A stretch of DNA of 64,000 bases from Methylophaga marina (GTDB lineage: Bacteria; Pseudomonadota; Gammaproteobacteria; Nitrosococcales; Methylophagaceae). The stretch covers positions 372,001 to 436,000 of the forward strand of contig NZ_AP027741.1 in assembly GCF_030296755.1 (NCBI RefSeq), in the 5' to 3' direction. The notes under the pieces are model-generated. The model searched no databases, was not told the origin of the DNA, and saw only the letters and a program-made list of their open reading frames with translations. Position numbers and translations under genes: made by a program. Shown one piece after another: positions 9,712-18,664 of the stretch; the stretch's first letter is position 1; the number at the start of each line of letters is the position of its first letter.

Positions 9712-9787
9712 TGGTGGGTGCTGAGGGGATCGAACCCCCGACCCTCGCCTTGTAAGGGCGATGCTCTCCCAGCTGAGCTAAGCACCC
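9712..9787 (-). tRNA. tRNA-Val (UAC)
   Basis: A 76-base cloverleaf on the minus strand with encoded CCA, acceptor GGGTGCT/AGCACCC, anticodon TAC in the CTTACAA loop, and a GGTTCGATCCC T-arm. Only 11 bases separate its 5' end from the hupB stop codon, so it is probably processed from a hupB-tRNA transcript. Confidence 0.97.
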
Positions 9788-9798
9788 CAAGAAAAAAA

Positions 9799-10071
9799 CT
9801 AGTTTACAGCATCTTTTAATGCTTTGCCAGCTTTAAATGCAGGAATTTTTGCAGCGGCAATTTTGATTTCTTCACCTGTGCGTGGGTTACGGCCAGTACG
9901 TGCTGCACGCTCACGAACAGAGAATGTACCAAAGCCAACTAATGTGACTTGATCGCCACTGCTTAGTGCTTTAGTTACGGCAGATGTCATGCCATCAACA
10001 GCTTGGGCCGCTTTTGCTTTTGAAATGTCAGCAGCTGCAGCAACTGCATCGATGAGTTCAGATTTATTCAC
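9799..10071 (-). CDS. hupB: DNA-binding protein HU-beta
   Basis: The 90-residue protein is a complete HU with [21 protein letters not shown] at the N-terminus (read here in part), the [22 protein letters not shown] arm region around residues 43-65, and a lysine-rich C-terminal helix. HU bends and compacts chromosomal DNA. The start codon is GTG at 10071 with GAGG nine bases before it. A good sigma-70 promoter lies about 90 bases upstream, and tRNA-Val starts 11 bases after the stop. Position before ppiD is conserved in many gammaproteobacteria. Confidence 0.96.
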   Translation of the reverse strand: MNKSELIDAVAAAADISKAKAAQAVDGMTSAVTKALSSGDQVTLVGFGTFSVRERAARTGRNPRTGEEIKIAAAKIPAFKAGKALKDAVN

Positions 10072-10161
10072 AGCTTAATTCCTCATATCATTATTTATTT
10101 ATGTCGTCCAAGTCCCAATAGCGACGTTAAGTTATGCTTCTGAGTCCCATTGGTTCTGAGT

Positions 10162-10190
10162 ATCTAACTACAGCAAAATCAGCGTGTCAA
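10162..10190 (-). promoter_or_regulatory. Sigma-70 promoter of hupB
   Basis: On the minus strand, TTGACA (10185-10190) and TTAGAT (10162-10167) are separated by exactly 17 bases. The predicted transcript has a leader of about 85 bases before the GTG of hupB. Confidence 0.75.
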
Positions 10191-10278
10191 GACAGTTAAT
10201 TTCAGTTGTTAGCAAGATGTTATCTCTATCACACTCATACTTTATCCAGCTGAATTAGATTTGGCTAATCTGGCATGA

Positions 10279-11088
10279 TTATTGAGATTCAGCTGATGCG
10301 GCCAGATAACAGCGTGTCAATCTGACAAAAGCATCGACAGAAATGGTTTCAGGGCGTTGTGTTGGATCGATGTCAGCAGCAAGAAAAATTTCTGGAGAAA
10401 TCAACTTTTTCAATGTGTTAGCTATGGTTTTTCGGCGTTGACTGAAGGCTTGAGTCACAATCTGACTTAACACACGTATATCGACATCCCCACCAAGAGG
10501 TTGTTTGCGTGGTTGCAGATAAATAATGGCAGATTCCACTTTGGGTACTGGATCAAACGCCTCTGGTGGCACCACAAATAACATGTCTGTATGACATTGA
10601 TACTGAATCATGATGCTCAATCGACCATACTGCTTTGTCCCAGGCTGCGCACAGATGCGCTCAACAACCTCTTTCTGCAGCATAAAACACATATCACTAA
10701 TAGCGTCTGCAAAGCTGAGTAAATGAAACAATAAAGGTGTGGTGATGTTGTAAGGTAAATTGCCAATGATTCTAAGTGGTTTTTGCTCAGTGATTAATTG
10801 AGAGTAGTCATATCTCAACGCATCCGCCTCGTGAATCTGTAATTGCTTATAGTCACTAAACTGACGTCTCAATAGCGGCACCAAGTCCCGATCAAGCTCA
10901 ATCACATCTAGTTTCGAGCAACGTTGTAGTAGTGGCTCTGTCAACGCACCACGTCCAGGTCCGATTTCAACCAGATGTTGCCCTTCTTCAGGGCTGATTG
11001 CTTCTAATATTGAATTAATAATACTTTCATCGTGTAGAAAGTTTTGTCCAAAGCGTTTTCTTGCTCGTGGAAAAGATGATTGGCTCAT
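10279..11088 (-). CDS. rsmA: 16S rRNA dimethyladenosine transferase
   Basis: The 269-residue SAM-dependent methyltransferase (KsgA) has RKRFGQNFLHD at the N-terminus, the SAM loop VEIGPGRGALTEPL near 41-55, and the catalytic NLPYNITTPLLFHL around 112-126. It dimethylates two adjacent adenosines in helix 45 of 16S rRNA during 30S maturation. It is the last gene of the lptD-surA-pdxA-rsmA block, and only seven bases separate it from the pdxA stop. Length and motifs are normal. Confidence 0.97.
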   Translation of the reverse strand: MSQSSFPRARKRFGQNFLHDESIINSILEAISPEEGQHLVEIGPGRGALTEPLLQRCSKLDVIELDRDLVPLLRRQFSDYKQLQIHEADALRYDYSQLITEQKPLRIIGNLPYNITTPLLFHLLSFADAISDMCFMLQKEVVERICAQPGTKQYGRLSIMIQYQCHTDMLFVVPPEAFDPVPKVESAIIYLQPRKQPLGGDVDIRVLSQIVTQAFSQRRKTIANTLKKLISPEIFLAADIDPTQRPETISVDAFVRLTRCYLAASAESQ

Positions 11089-11095
11089 AAGTTAC

Positions 11096-12081
11096 TCATT
11101 GTGTATTCGCCATGGCTATTGCCATTTTTAGAGCGGCATACAAACTACTCGGATTCGCACGTCCTGTGCCTGCTAAATCAAGAGCTGTTCCGTGATCTAC
11201 CGATGTTCTGATGAATGGTAAACCCAATGTGACATTAACGGCCTTACCAAATCCGTGATGTTTTAACACAGGCAAGCCCTGATCGTGATACATCGCTAAG
11301 ACTACATCATAGTTTTGTAATTTATCTTGATTAAAAATAGTATCGGCTGGCCAGGCACCCGATACGGCATAGCCATCTTGAATAAAGCGATTAATAACAG
11401 GCTGGATAATGTCAACTTCTTCGCGACCAAGATGACCATCTTCGCCAGCATGAGGGTTTAATCCACATACCGCTACCCTTGGTAAAGCGAGACCGAAGTG
11501 CTGCTGCATGGCATGATGAATGATGGCAATCACCTCACTTAGTTCGTCAGACGTAATGGCATCCGCCACGTCTCGAAGTGGTAAGTGCGTAGTAGCCAAA
11601 GCCACTTTCAGTGAATCCGTCGCTAACATCATGACGACTTTTTTACGCCAGCCCCATCTGCAAAAAACTCTGTATGGCCAGTAAACACCTCACCAGAGTC
11701 GTTAATGATACCTTTGTGCACAGGGGCCGTGACGATGGCATCAAATTGTTTAGATAAGCAGCCATCCAATGCCGTTTGCAAAGTATCCAAGACATAACGG
11801 CTATTCAGGTGATTCAATTCTCCAGCTTTCACATGGGCTTTGAGTCGATGCGGTAAAACAAAAAGCTCGCCAGCCTCGGCTAATTGTCGAGGCTCGGATA
11901 GCTCGATTTCAATTAAACTTATCGACAAGCCAAGCAGTTCTGCTCTTTGTTTAAGCAGTTCAGGATCCGCTAAAGCGATAAGCTGAGCTTCATGTTTTTG
12001 CTGCGCTAATGACAGAATAAGATCAGGTCCAATACCTGAAGGTTCTCCTGGAGTTAGTGCTATACGTTTGATGACACTCAA
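11096..12081 (-). CDS. pdxA: 4-hydroxythreonine-4-phosphate dehydrogenase, frame broken by one base
   Basis: Two frames overlap at 11629-11632 and together make a 328-residue PdxA (E. coli 329). The N-terminal part has [14 protein letters not shown] and [14 protein letters not shown]. The C-terminal part has [15 protein letters not shown] and the NADP/metal-site [20 protein letters not shown]. The enzyme acts in pyridoxal phosphate synthesis. The break is at a run of six T (A on the coding strand) at 11639-11644. One extra A, or a -1 slip at A_AAA_AAG, gives the expected KKVVMMLAT. The pdxA start overlaps the surA stop by four bases. An assembly indel is most likely, with programmed frameshifting as a weaker alternative. 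Confidence 0.88.
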
Positions 12082-13343
12082 GGATTACGATACTCGACGT
12101 AAGCTTCATCACGCATTGAACGTAACCATGTTTCCATTTCTTCATCAATTTTACGCTGGCGAATTTGTTCTCGCGCTTTTCCACGTTGATATTCTTCCGC
12201 CATATTTTCTTCTCGACGATCGAACACTTTGATTAAATGCCAACCAAATCGACTTTGAAAAACATCGCTCATTTCCCCGACGGCTAAGGCATTCATTTTT
12301 TCTTCAAATTCAGGAACCATCACGCCAGGACTTACCCAACCTAAGCTTCCGCCATCAATGGCAGAGCCCGTATCGTCAGAATTCGCTCTGGCTAGCTCGG
12401 CAAAGTCTTCACCATTAACAATACGTTCTCTCAGTGTTTCCAGCCGTTTTTGGGCTTCTTCATCTGTTGTGAGTTCGTTGGTTTTAATCAGGATATGACT
12501 GGCTAATGTTTGTTTGACAAGATGCACATCTTCACTTTTTTTGTCTTTCACTCTAACCAAGTGATAACCACTACCACTACGCAAAGGTTGGCTGACTTCA
12601 CCGATACTTAATGTGGGTACCACATCAGCAAACAGTGATGGAAGCTCACCCTGTTTACGCCAGCCTAACTCACCGCCTTCCAAAGCATTTTGACCATCAG
12701 AATATCCCGCAGCGACTTGAGCAAAATCGCCGCCTTCGTTCAATAATGCTTGAACTTTCTCTAACTTCTCCTGGGCTGACTGAACTTCTTCAGGTGAAGC
12801 GGCTTCGGGCATACTGATGAGAATATGTTGCAGCTCATACTGAACTTGGCCACCCTCTTGCACTTTTTGTGTAGCAAGGAAATTATCGACTTCACGATCG
12901 GAAACCACAACGCGGTCTTCGACCTGAGCCTTACGTAATCTTGAAATGATCATTTCATCGCGGATCGTTTCTCTGAATACGCTAAAGTCATAACCATCTT
13001 CTTCTAACACATCTCTGAACTGTCTCAATGTCAGTTGATTGTTATCCGCGATCTGCTTGAGGGCAGCATTAAGAGCATCATCCCCTACTCGAATCCCCAC
13101 TTTATCTGCTTCTTGTATTTGCAGACGTTGCATGATTAATCTTTCAAGCACTTGCTTACGTAGAACATCACTGGGTGGCATTGCAGCATCACGCTGACGG
13201 ATCTGTTGACGAACCGTTTGCTCCATATCCTGCAAGTCACTTTCAAGAATGACTTCATCATTGACAACTGCAACAATCCTATCCAGAGATTGAGCCCAAA
13301 CATTGGTTGCCAGCAATAAACCGACAATCAGATACTTAATCAT
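12078..13343 (-). CDS. surA: Periplasmic chaperone / peptidyl-prolyl isomerase SurA
   Basis: The 421-residue protein has a signal peptide (cleaved after VWA, about residue 17), a SurA N-terminal chaperone domain (SLDRIVAVVNDEVILESDL onward), and two parvulin domains (about 165-270 and 280-380), each starting with an HILI motif and ending with FGWHLIKV or SGYHLVRV. It escorts outer-membrane proteins, notably LptD, through the periplasm. It follows lptD by 83 bases and overlaps pdxA by four. Confidence 0.95.
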   Translation of the reverse strand: MIKYLIVGLLLATNVWAQSLDRIVAVVNDEVILESDLQDMEQTVRQQIRQRDAAMPPSDVLRKQVLERLIMQRLQIQEADKVGIRVGDDALNAALKQIADNNQLTLRQFRDVLEEDGYDFSVFRETIRDEMIISRLRKAQVEDRVVVSDREVDNFLATQKVQEGGQVQYELQHILISMPEAASPEEVQSAQEKLEKVQALLNEGGDFAQVAAGYSDGQNALEGGELGWRKQGELPSLFADVVPTLSIGEVSQPLRSGSGYHLVRVKDKKSEDVHLVKQTLASHILIKTNELTTDEEAQKRLETLRERIVNGEDFAELARANSDDTGSAIDGGSLGWVSPGVMVPEFEEKMNALAVGEMSDVFQSRFGWHLIKVFDRREENMAEEYQRGKAREQIRQRKIDEEMETWLRSMRDEAYVEYRNP

Positions 13344-13426
13344 TAAACTCTATTACTCCAAAATTTATTTTTTAATTGGTTTCGTATAAGTCAGAAATGA
13401 ATCGACTTGCGAATGGCTCAAGGAGT

Positions 13427-15685
13427 TCATTCCGCTTCGAAACCACGAATACTGCGTTCAAGTAAGCTATCAGATTTTTGACCGAAACTACCTAAGCCTT
13501 TTAATTCTATTTGTAGGTAAATCGCTGTATTGCGCTCTTGATCGGAAACATCGTTCACATAATCACGCATAACTAGGCGTGTTGCCCAGCAGCAACTGTC
13601 ATATTGTAAGCCAGCAATTTTTTCCAACGTTTCACCTTGATCGATAGCATGATACCAACGACCAAAGAATTTCCAACGTTCTGATAATGGAATCTGCGTG
13701 GAAATATCAATTTGTTCCAATGACTCTTCAATACCATTATTCGGTGTTGGGTCATCACGACGGTAACGATGAGAAATATTGAAAATACCACCGCTATCAT
13801 TTTTATAACGCAATCCTACTGATGACATATTCGACTTCAAGCCGCTTGGGTCCCATTGAAATTCACTATTAAATGACCACTCATCGCCAATGTAGGCCAC
13901 AGCCTCTGCCACCATATCTGAGGTAGAATCTCGTTCAGCAATTGTGCCATCTAACATGACACGCTGATCAGTGAAATATCGAATCTGACCAACCGTTAAT
14001 CTCAAGTTCTCTTTACCTGACTCTTCATCAATAATTCGACTGGTGACAGCCAGAGTTAACTGATTGGCATCACCAATTCTATCTCGACCAATAAAACGGT
14101 TGTGAGAAAATAGGCGTAGTGAGTTGAACGTGGTCAAACTGGTATCAAAGTCGGGAATATCAGTTTGATCCCGCTCAGGTACATACAAATAAAATGCGCG
14201 AGGTTCCAATGTTTGGATGTAATTATCACCCCACGCTGTCATTTCACGGTCAAAAAACAAGCCAGTATCAAAGCTGGCAATCGGTAAAGTTCTTGTCGCA
14301 CTATCATCGTAGGTATTGCTATCGTCGTTTTTCAAACTGTATTGGGTATGGTTTAAGGCTAACCTTGGCGTAGCAAAGAATGCGGCCGTACCCATAGGCA
14401 TGCTGATTGCTGGTTCGATGTTAATGCGTTGACCATCCACTTTTTCGTTGTGATCAAATTCAACGTATTCACTATCTAATTCATATGTCAGACCTAATGC
14501 CTGATCGGGTAAATAACCTTTTAAAACCAGCTGTGGTAAGCGTTTGTACTGCTCTTCCACATCATCTCCTAAGGTCTGGTAACCCTGCGCTCTGGCGGTA
14601 AAGCTCCATATATCACCGCTATAGCCTGTTTCCACATTTCTATTTAAATAAGTGCGACTGGAGAGGCTCAGCCCTGATCCAAAGTCTTCAAAATATTCGT
14701 CATCAGAGACATAGTTGTAATCAACGATTGCTCTCCAACGGTTATCGAAATAACTTCTGTGCTGCCATGAAAATAGTTTTCTATCTTCCTGGTAGTGCGG
14801 GTTGATATCTTCACCATTGGTTTGCAAATCATCTGAATTCAGATAGGTTGCTTCAACTTCACCCTCTCCTGACTCAAATAAGTATCGGAACTGTCCACCC
14901 AGCATCAAGCCTCGATCCGACATATAACGTGGTGTCAGCGTGGCATCCATATTCGGTGCTATATTCCAGTAATATGGTGTAAGAACATCAAAGCCGGTTT
15001 TATCACTACTACCAACAGAAGGAATCAAAAAGCCTGATTTTCGTTGATCATTTAAAGGAAAGTTGATGTAAGGGGTATAAAAAACAGGCCATCCGCCCAT
15101 CCTGACCACAACATTTTTTGCTTCACCCACAGCCGTTTCATGATCTAAATGGACTGTATCTGCTTTCAATTGCCAAGCATCACTGTCTTCAGGACATGTT
15201 GTATAAGTGGCATCATCAAGATCTGTGGTTTTCTGACCCTTTCTTAATATATGTGCTGCTTCACCTCGAGCATGCATTTGACGGATATGGTATTGCGCAT
15301 TCAGCATCTGCCCTTGATCATTTGCTACAGACCACTCGGCCTGCTCTGACTCAATCACCATTTCACTATCACGAACACTGACATTGCCACTCGCTCTTAC
15401 ATCGCCACTGTTGCGGTTGTAGGTCGCTCTTTCAGCACTCAGTAATTGGTTATCACGAAGAATATCAACGTTACCAGAAAATACAGAGGTGCCATTCTGT
15501 AACAGTTGTACTCTGTTAGCTTTTACGTCGACGGGCGATTCATTCTCGGAAGCTGTTTCTGTAGGAATGGGTAAAAATTGATCTTCATAACCAAAGTGAC
15601 AAGTTAACCCTTGCTCTTGTTGCGCAGATGCGACGCCAGCTGATAAGGATAGTAACAAGGTTGATAATAGCTTCTTTTTGCGCAT
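13427..15685 (-). CDS. lptD: LPS-assembly protein LptD
   Basis: The 752-residue outer-membrane protein has a signal peptide, an N-terminal OstA/LptA-like jellyroll (about 50-170, with RVQLLQNGTSVFSGNV and ATYNRNSGDVRASGNV), and a large beta-barrel. The cysteine pattern of LptD is kept: one Cys after the signal peptide (GLTCHFG), one in TTCPEDSDAW, and an adjacent pair in YDSCCWATRL near the C-terminus, which form the two disulfides needed for assembly with LptE. I chose the ATG at 15685 because GAGG sits six bases upstream. Two in-frame starts 6 and 12 bases earlier are less well placed. Confidence 0.94.
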   Translation of the reverse strand: MRKKKLLSTLLLSLSAGVASAQQEQGLTCHFGYEDQFLPIPTETASENESPVDVKANRVQLLQNGTSVFSGNVDILRDNQLLSAERATYNRNSGDVRASGNVSVRDSEMVIESEQAEWSVANDQGQMLNAQYHIRQMHARGEAAHILRKGQKTTDLDDATYTTCPEDSDAWQLKADTVHLDHETAVGEAKNVVVRMGGWPVFYTPYINFPLNDQRKSGFLIPSVGSSDKTGFDVLTPYYWNIAPNMDATLTPRYMSDRGLMLGGQFRYLFESGEGEVEATYLNSDDLQTNGEDINPHYQEDRKLFSWQHRSYFDNRWRAIVDYNYVSDDEYFEDFGSGLSLSSRTYLNRNVETGYSGDIWSFTARAQGYQTLGDDVEEQYKRLPQLVLKGYLPDQALGLTYELDSEYVEFDHNEKVDGQRINIEPAISMPMGTAAFFATPRLALNHTQYSLKNDDSNTYDDSATRTLPIASFDTGLFFDREMTAWGDNYIQTLEPRAFYLYVPERDQTDIPDFDTSLTTFNSLRLFSHNRFIGRDRIGDANQLTLAVTSRIIDEESGKENLRLTVGQIRYFTDQRVMLDGTIAERDSTSDMVAEAVAYIGDEWSFNSEFQWDPSGLKSNMSSVGLRYKNDSGGIFNISHRYRRDDPTPNNGIEESLEQIDISTQIPLSERWKFFGRWYHAIDQGETLEKIAGLQYDSCCWATRLVMRDYVNDVSDQERNTAIYLQIELKGLGSFGQKSDSLLERSIRGFEAE

Positions 15686-15927
15686 GTTCATCCTCAAGCT
15701 GCAGCTTTAGCCATGATCGACATCCTGACCTAGTGATAAATAACCCACAATTTATCGCATATTAATGATGAATCGGCAAATTGTAGCGTGATATGGATTA
15801 AGCAAAAGTGACTTTATCTAAACAAGCTCAAGTACTTAGTCTAATACTGAGCTTGTTGCCTTAAACACGGTTCATGATAGATTCCGTTTATATCGCAGTA
15901 AGATTGAAATTAATTTGTCATGAAATG

Positions 15928-15956
15928 TTGACAGCATCCAACTCAGTCCCTATGAT
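15928..15956 (+). promoter_or_regulatory. Strong sigma-70 promoter of the tRNA-Ala/tRNA-Glu unit
   Basis: TTGACA (15928-15933) and TATGAT (15951-15956) are separated by exactly 17 bases. The tRNA-Ala 5' end lies 14 bases further on, after a GC-containing discriminator, as usual for stable-RNA promoters. The 215 bases between this and lptD hold no gene that I can see. Confidence 0.85.
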
Positions 15957-15970
15957 ATGCGCTTCCTTTC

Positions 15971-16046
<76 letters not shown>

Positions 16047-16069
16047 AAAACCGAAAGAAAAAGTTTTAG

Positions 16070-16145
16070 GTCCCCTTCGTCTAGAGGCCTAGGACACCGC
16101 CCTTTCACGGCGGTAACAGGGGTTCGAACCCCCTAGGGGACGCCA
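16070..16145 (+). tRNA. tRNA-Glu (UUC), intact copy
   Basis: A 76-base cloverleaf with acceptor GTCCCCT/AGGGGAC, anticodon TTC in the CTTTCAC loop, a T-arm with five pairs (AGGGG/CCCCT), and encoded CCA. It is 23 bases from tRNA-Ala and probably shares its promoter. Confidence 0.97.
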
Positions 16146-16150
16146 ATATC

Positions 16151-16184
16151 AAAACGGGTTTACAATAAACCCGTTTTTATTTTT
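16151..16184 (+). terminator. Terminator after the first tRNA-Glu
   Basis: A perfect 12-bp stem (AAAACGGGTTTA/TAAACCCGTTTT, loop CAA) is followed by T-rich sequence. It should end the tRNA-Ala/tRNA-Glu transcript before the second tRNA-Glu copy. Confidence 0.88.
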
Positions 16185-16215
16185 AAGAAGTAGAAAAAAG
16201 TTTTAAAGTTACTGG

Positions 16216-16290
16216 GTCCCCTTCGTCTAGAGGCCTAGGACACCGCCCTTTCACGGCGGTAACAGGGGTTCGAACCCCTAGGGGACGCCA
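16216..16290 (+). tRNA. tRNA-Glu (UUC), second copy lacking one C in the T-arm
   Basis: This 75-base copy is identical to the tRNA-Glu at 16070-16145 except for one missing C: four C at 16275-16278 where the first copy has five. That breaks the T stem. The 5' flank (AGAAAAA-GTTTTA) is also shared, so the two arose by tandem duplication. A terminator lies between them and I see no clear promoter. It could be a decayed copy, but the missing base is in a homopolymer and fits the other indels in this window. Confidence 0.85.
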
Positions 16291-16379
16291 TCTTTAATCT
16301 GTCAGTTCATGACAGATTCTTCTGGCATTATTTCATTCATTTTTATCAACAAGCTATTTTCCACTATCTCATCAACAGC

Positions 16380-17444
16380 CTATTTTACTCGCTTGTTCAT
16401 CCACCATGCTAAACCGGCAAATAATAATGTTGGAAACGAGGCGGCCAGCCAAGGCAATAACCCAAAAACCAAACCGATATGCTGAAAACTTTGATTAAAC
16501 AGGTAAAAACCTAAGCCAATCAAAACGCCAGCCAGAATTCTGCCGCCAATGGGTGATGAGCGTAATGGTCCAAAGATAAATGGCACAGCCAACAAGACCA
16601 TCACTGCCGTACTGAGCGGCATCATTACTTTACTCCAGAAAGCCAATTCGTACTGAGCGACTGACTGATGGTTTGTCTCAAGGAAAGAGATATAATCCAA
16701 TAAATTCCATACCGCCAAAAACTCAGGCGGCACCACCACCACATTTAACATGCCTGGGTTCAATTGTGACTTCCAGCGAGCATGTGTTGTCGAACTGACT
16801 TTTACACCATTCTCATCAATAGTACTTTGCACGACATCGTTTAATATCCACCCATCATCTTCGTACTTGGCACTACTGGCTTTAGTCAGTGCCCGTAATC
16901 TATTGGCCCCGTCAAACTCATAAATGGCAATATTGGTAAATGTTCCATCACTATTAATACGTTCTATATGATTAAAATGATTACCATCTCTTGTCCAGAA
17001 GCCATGCTCAGAACGCGTACCGACGGTGCCAGTCTGTGCCACAGACTGTAATTCTCTGGCATGTTCTTCTGTTACTGGTCTGATGACCTCACCAACGACA
17101 ATCGCTATTAATACGAGAATAGCCGCTACGATCATCACAGACTTATTGATATCTTTGATTGATATACCCGCAGCTCGCATAGCCACCAGTTCACTCTGAC
17201 TTGCCAAATTTCCTAAGCCAATCACACTACCCAATAACGCAACCACAGGTAGTAATTCATAGATACGTTTTGGCATGGTTAAGGCTAGATAGCTAAGAAT
17301 ATCGAGAAGTTGATATTGTCCTTTGCCAAGATCATCTAGCTCAGTCACGAAATCCATAAAGGTATAAAGCCCAAGAAGCACCAATAACACAACAAAAGTG
17401 CTGGACAGAATATGAGATGCGATATATCTGGAAAGAATTTTCAT
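16380..17444 (-). CDS. lptG: LPS export ABC transporter permease LptG
   Basis: The 354-residue inner-membrane protein has three N-terminal and three C-terminal membrane helices around a periplasmic beta-jellyroll (about 130-260), the YjgP/YjgQ architecture. With LptF and LptB it extracts LPS from the inner membrane and pushes it towards LptD. Its ATG overlaps the lptF stop (TAATG), so the pair is translationally coupled. No terminator is evident in the roughly 90 bases between its stop and tRNA-Glu. Confidence 0.95.
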   Translation of the reverse strand: MKILSRYIASHILSSTFVVLLVLLGLYTFMDFVTELDDLGKGQYQLLDILSYLALTMPKRIYELLPVVALLGSVIGLGNLASQSELVAMRAAGISIKDINKSVMIVAAILVLIAIVVGEVIRPVTEEHARELQSVAQTGTVGTRSEHGFWTRDGNHFNHIERINSDGTFTNIAIYEFDGANRLRALTKASSAKYEDDGWILNDVVQSTIDENGVKVSSTTHARWKSQLNPGMLNVVVVPPEFLAVWNLLDYISFLETNHQSVAQYELAFWSKVMMPLSTAVMVLLAVPFIFGPLRSSPIGGRILAGVLIGLGFYLFNQSFQHIGLVFGLLPWLAASFPTLLFAGLAWWMNKRVK

Positions 17445-18574
17445 TATTGCTGACGTCTTCGTTTTTGTTGTGTGAGCAGTCGTTGGATTTTTTGTCTATA
17501 CATCAAAAACAGCATGATCATCGCCATTAGTAGGTGAACCCAAACCATCCCTACACCGACACTAATACTGCCTTTTTCAATCCATGCCTGATTCACACCA
17601 AGCAAATTGCTATAGATAATGTAAAGCAATACGGCGGGGACAAAACCCGCATAGCGACCTTGTCTGGGGCCGGCATTAGATAATGGAATAGCTGATATAC
17701 ACAACACAAGCGTCATGATGGCAGCAGAAATTCGCCATTGAATTTCAGCAATATCTTCCAAACCGCCGCGTTGCCATAACACACTGGTCGGGAGCGCTTT
17801 ATGGCGTTCTCTGACTTGTCCATCATCGCCTTTTTCTACCAACAAACTGTGTGACTCAAATTCTGCAATTGTGAAATCTTGTTGGCCTGCTTTTCCTTCG
17901 TAGCGATAACCCTCATTCAGTACCAGAAATTTATCGCCGGTATCGACATCTACTTCAAAATGGCCTGTATCAGAACGAAAAATCAGCGGCTTGTTCTTGC
18001 GGTGAATTTCGATAAATACGTTTTCCATTAACTGTTTATCGCTACTAAGTTTTTCAGAATAAAATGTCCAATCGCCATTTCGACTTTCTTTAAAACTCCC
18101 CGCAACCAAACCGGTCGTATTCGCTGACATCTTAGCTTTTTGCTCAAGTTCGTAGCGTTCAGCCAAGACACTAGGCACAATAGTTAGCGACAGATACGCA
18201 ACTATGCCTGCCACAACACCGGAAAATATCAACACATTTCTAATGATTCGTTTACGCGAAATGCCACAGGCGGCCATCACTGTCAGCTCATTATCGGAAC
18301 TCATTCTCCCGAGTGTGAGCATCACTCCCAGAAAGGCTGCTATGGGTAGCAAGATAGATAGAGCGCCAAGCGAACTGAAACCGAGCAGACTAAAAATAAC
18401 ATCGGCAGGCATATTGCCGACGGCTGCCTCAGCCAGGTAGCGCGCAAATCGTGTAGAGATATAAATTAACCAAAGAACTCCTGTAATTGCCGTCAGGTTA
18501 ATCACAAATTCCTTGAGCATGTAGCGGTCTATGACCCATAGCCAGGAAAAAATCTGTTGTGGAACGTTGCGCAT
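17444..18574 (-). CDS. lptF: LPS export ABC transporter permease LptF
   Basis: The 376-residue YjgP-type permease has membrane helices near 25-45, 60-85 and 105-130, a periplasmic domain, and three C-terminal helices ending in a basic tail (YRQKIQRLLTQQKRRRQQ). It is the partner of LptG. It is transcribed divergently from pepA across a gap of about 90 bases, the arrangement seen in many gammaproteobacteria. Confidence 0.95.
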   Translation of the reverse strand: MRNVPQQIFSWLWVIDRYMLKEFVINLTAITGVLWLIYISTRFARYLAEAAVGNMPADVIFSLLGFSSLGALSILLPIAAFLGVMLTLGRMSSDNELTVMAACGISRKRIIRNVLIFSGVVAGIVAYLSLTIVPSVLAERYELEQKAKMSANTTGLVAGSFKESRNGDWTFYSEKLSSDKQLMENVFIEIHRKNKPLIFRSDTGHFEVDVDTGDKFLVLNEGYRYEGKAGQQDFTIAEFESHSLLVEKGDDGQVRERHKALPTSVLWQRGGLEDIAEIQWRISAAIMTLVLCISAIPLSNAGPRQGRYAGFVPAVLLYIIYSNLLGVNQAWIEKGSISVGVGMVWVHLLMAMIMLFLMYRQKIQRLLTQQKRRRQQ

Positions 18575-18664
18575 GAATTAAGAGTCTTGGTTAGAATAGA
18601 TTGGTATTATCTGACACACTAAAATAACGAAGTCTAAACCAAATTGTCCTTACAGGAGAAATCC

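Noticed and set aside
9604-9819. Open frame on the plus strand across the two tRNA genes
   Set aside because: Its translation (ERTGLEPATPGVTG, WWVLRGSNPRPSPCKG) is the well-known artefact of reading tRNA genes in antisense. There is no ribosome site and it covers both tRNAs.
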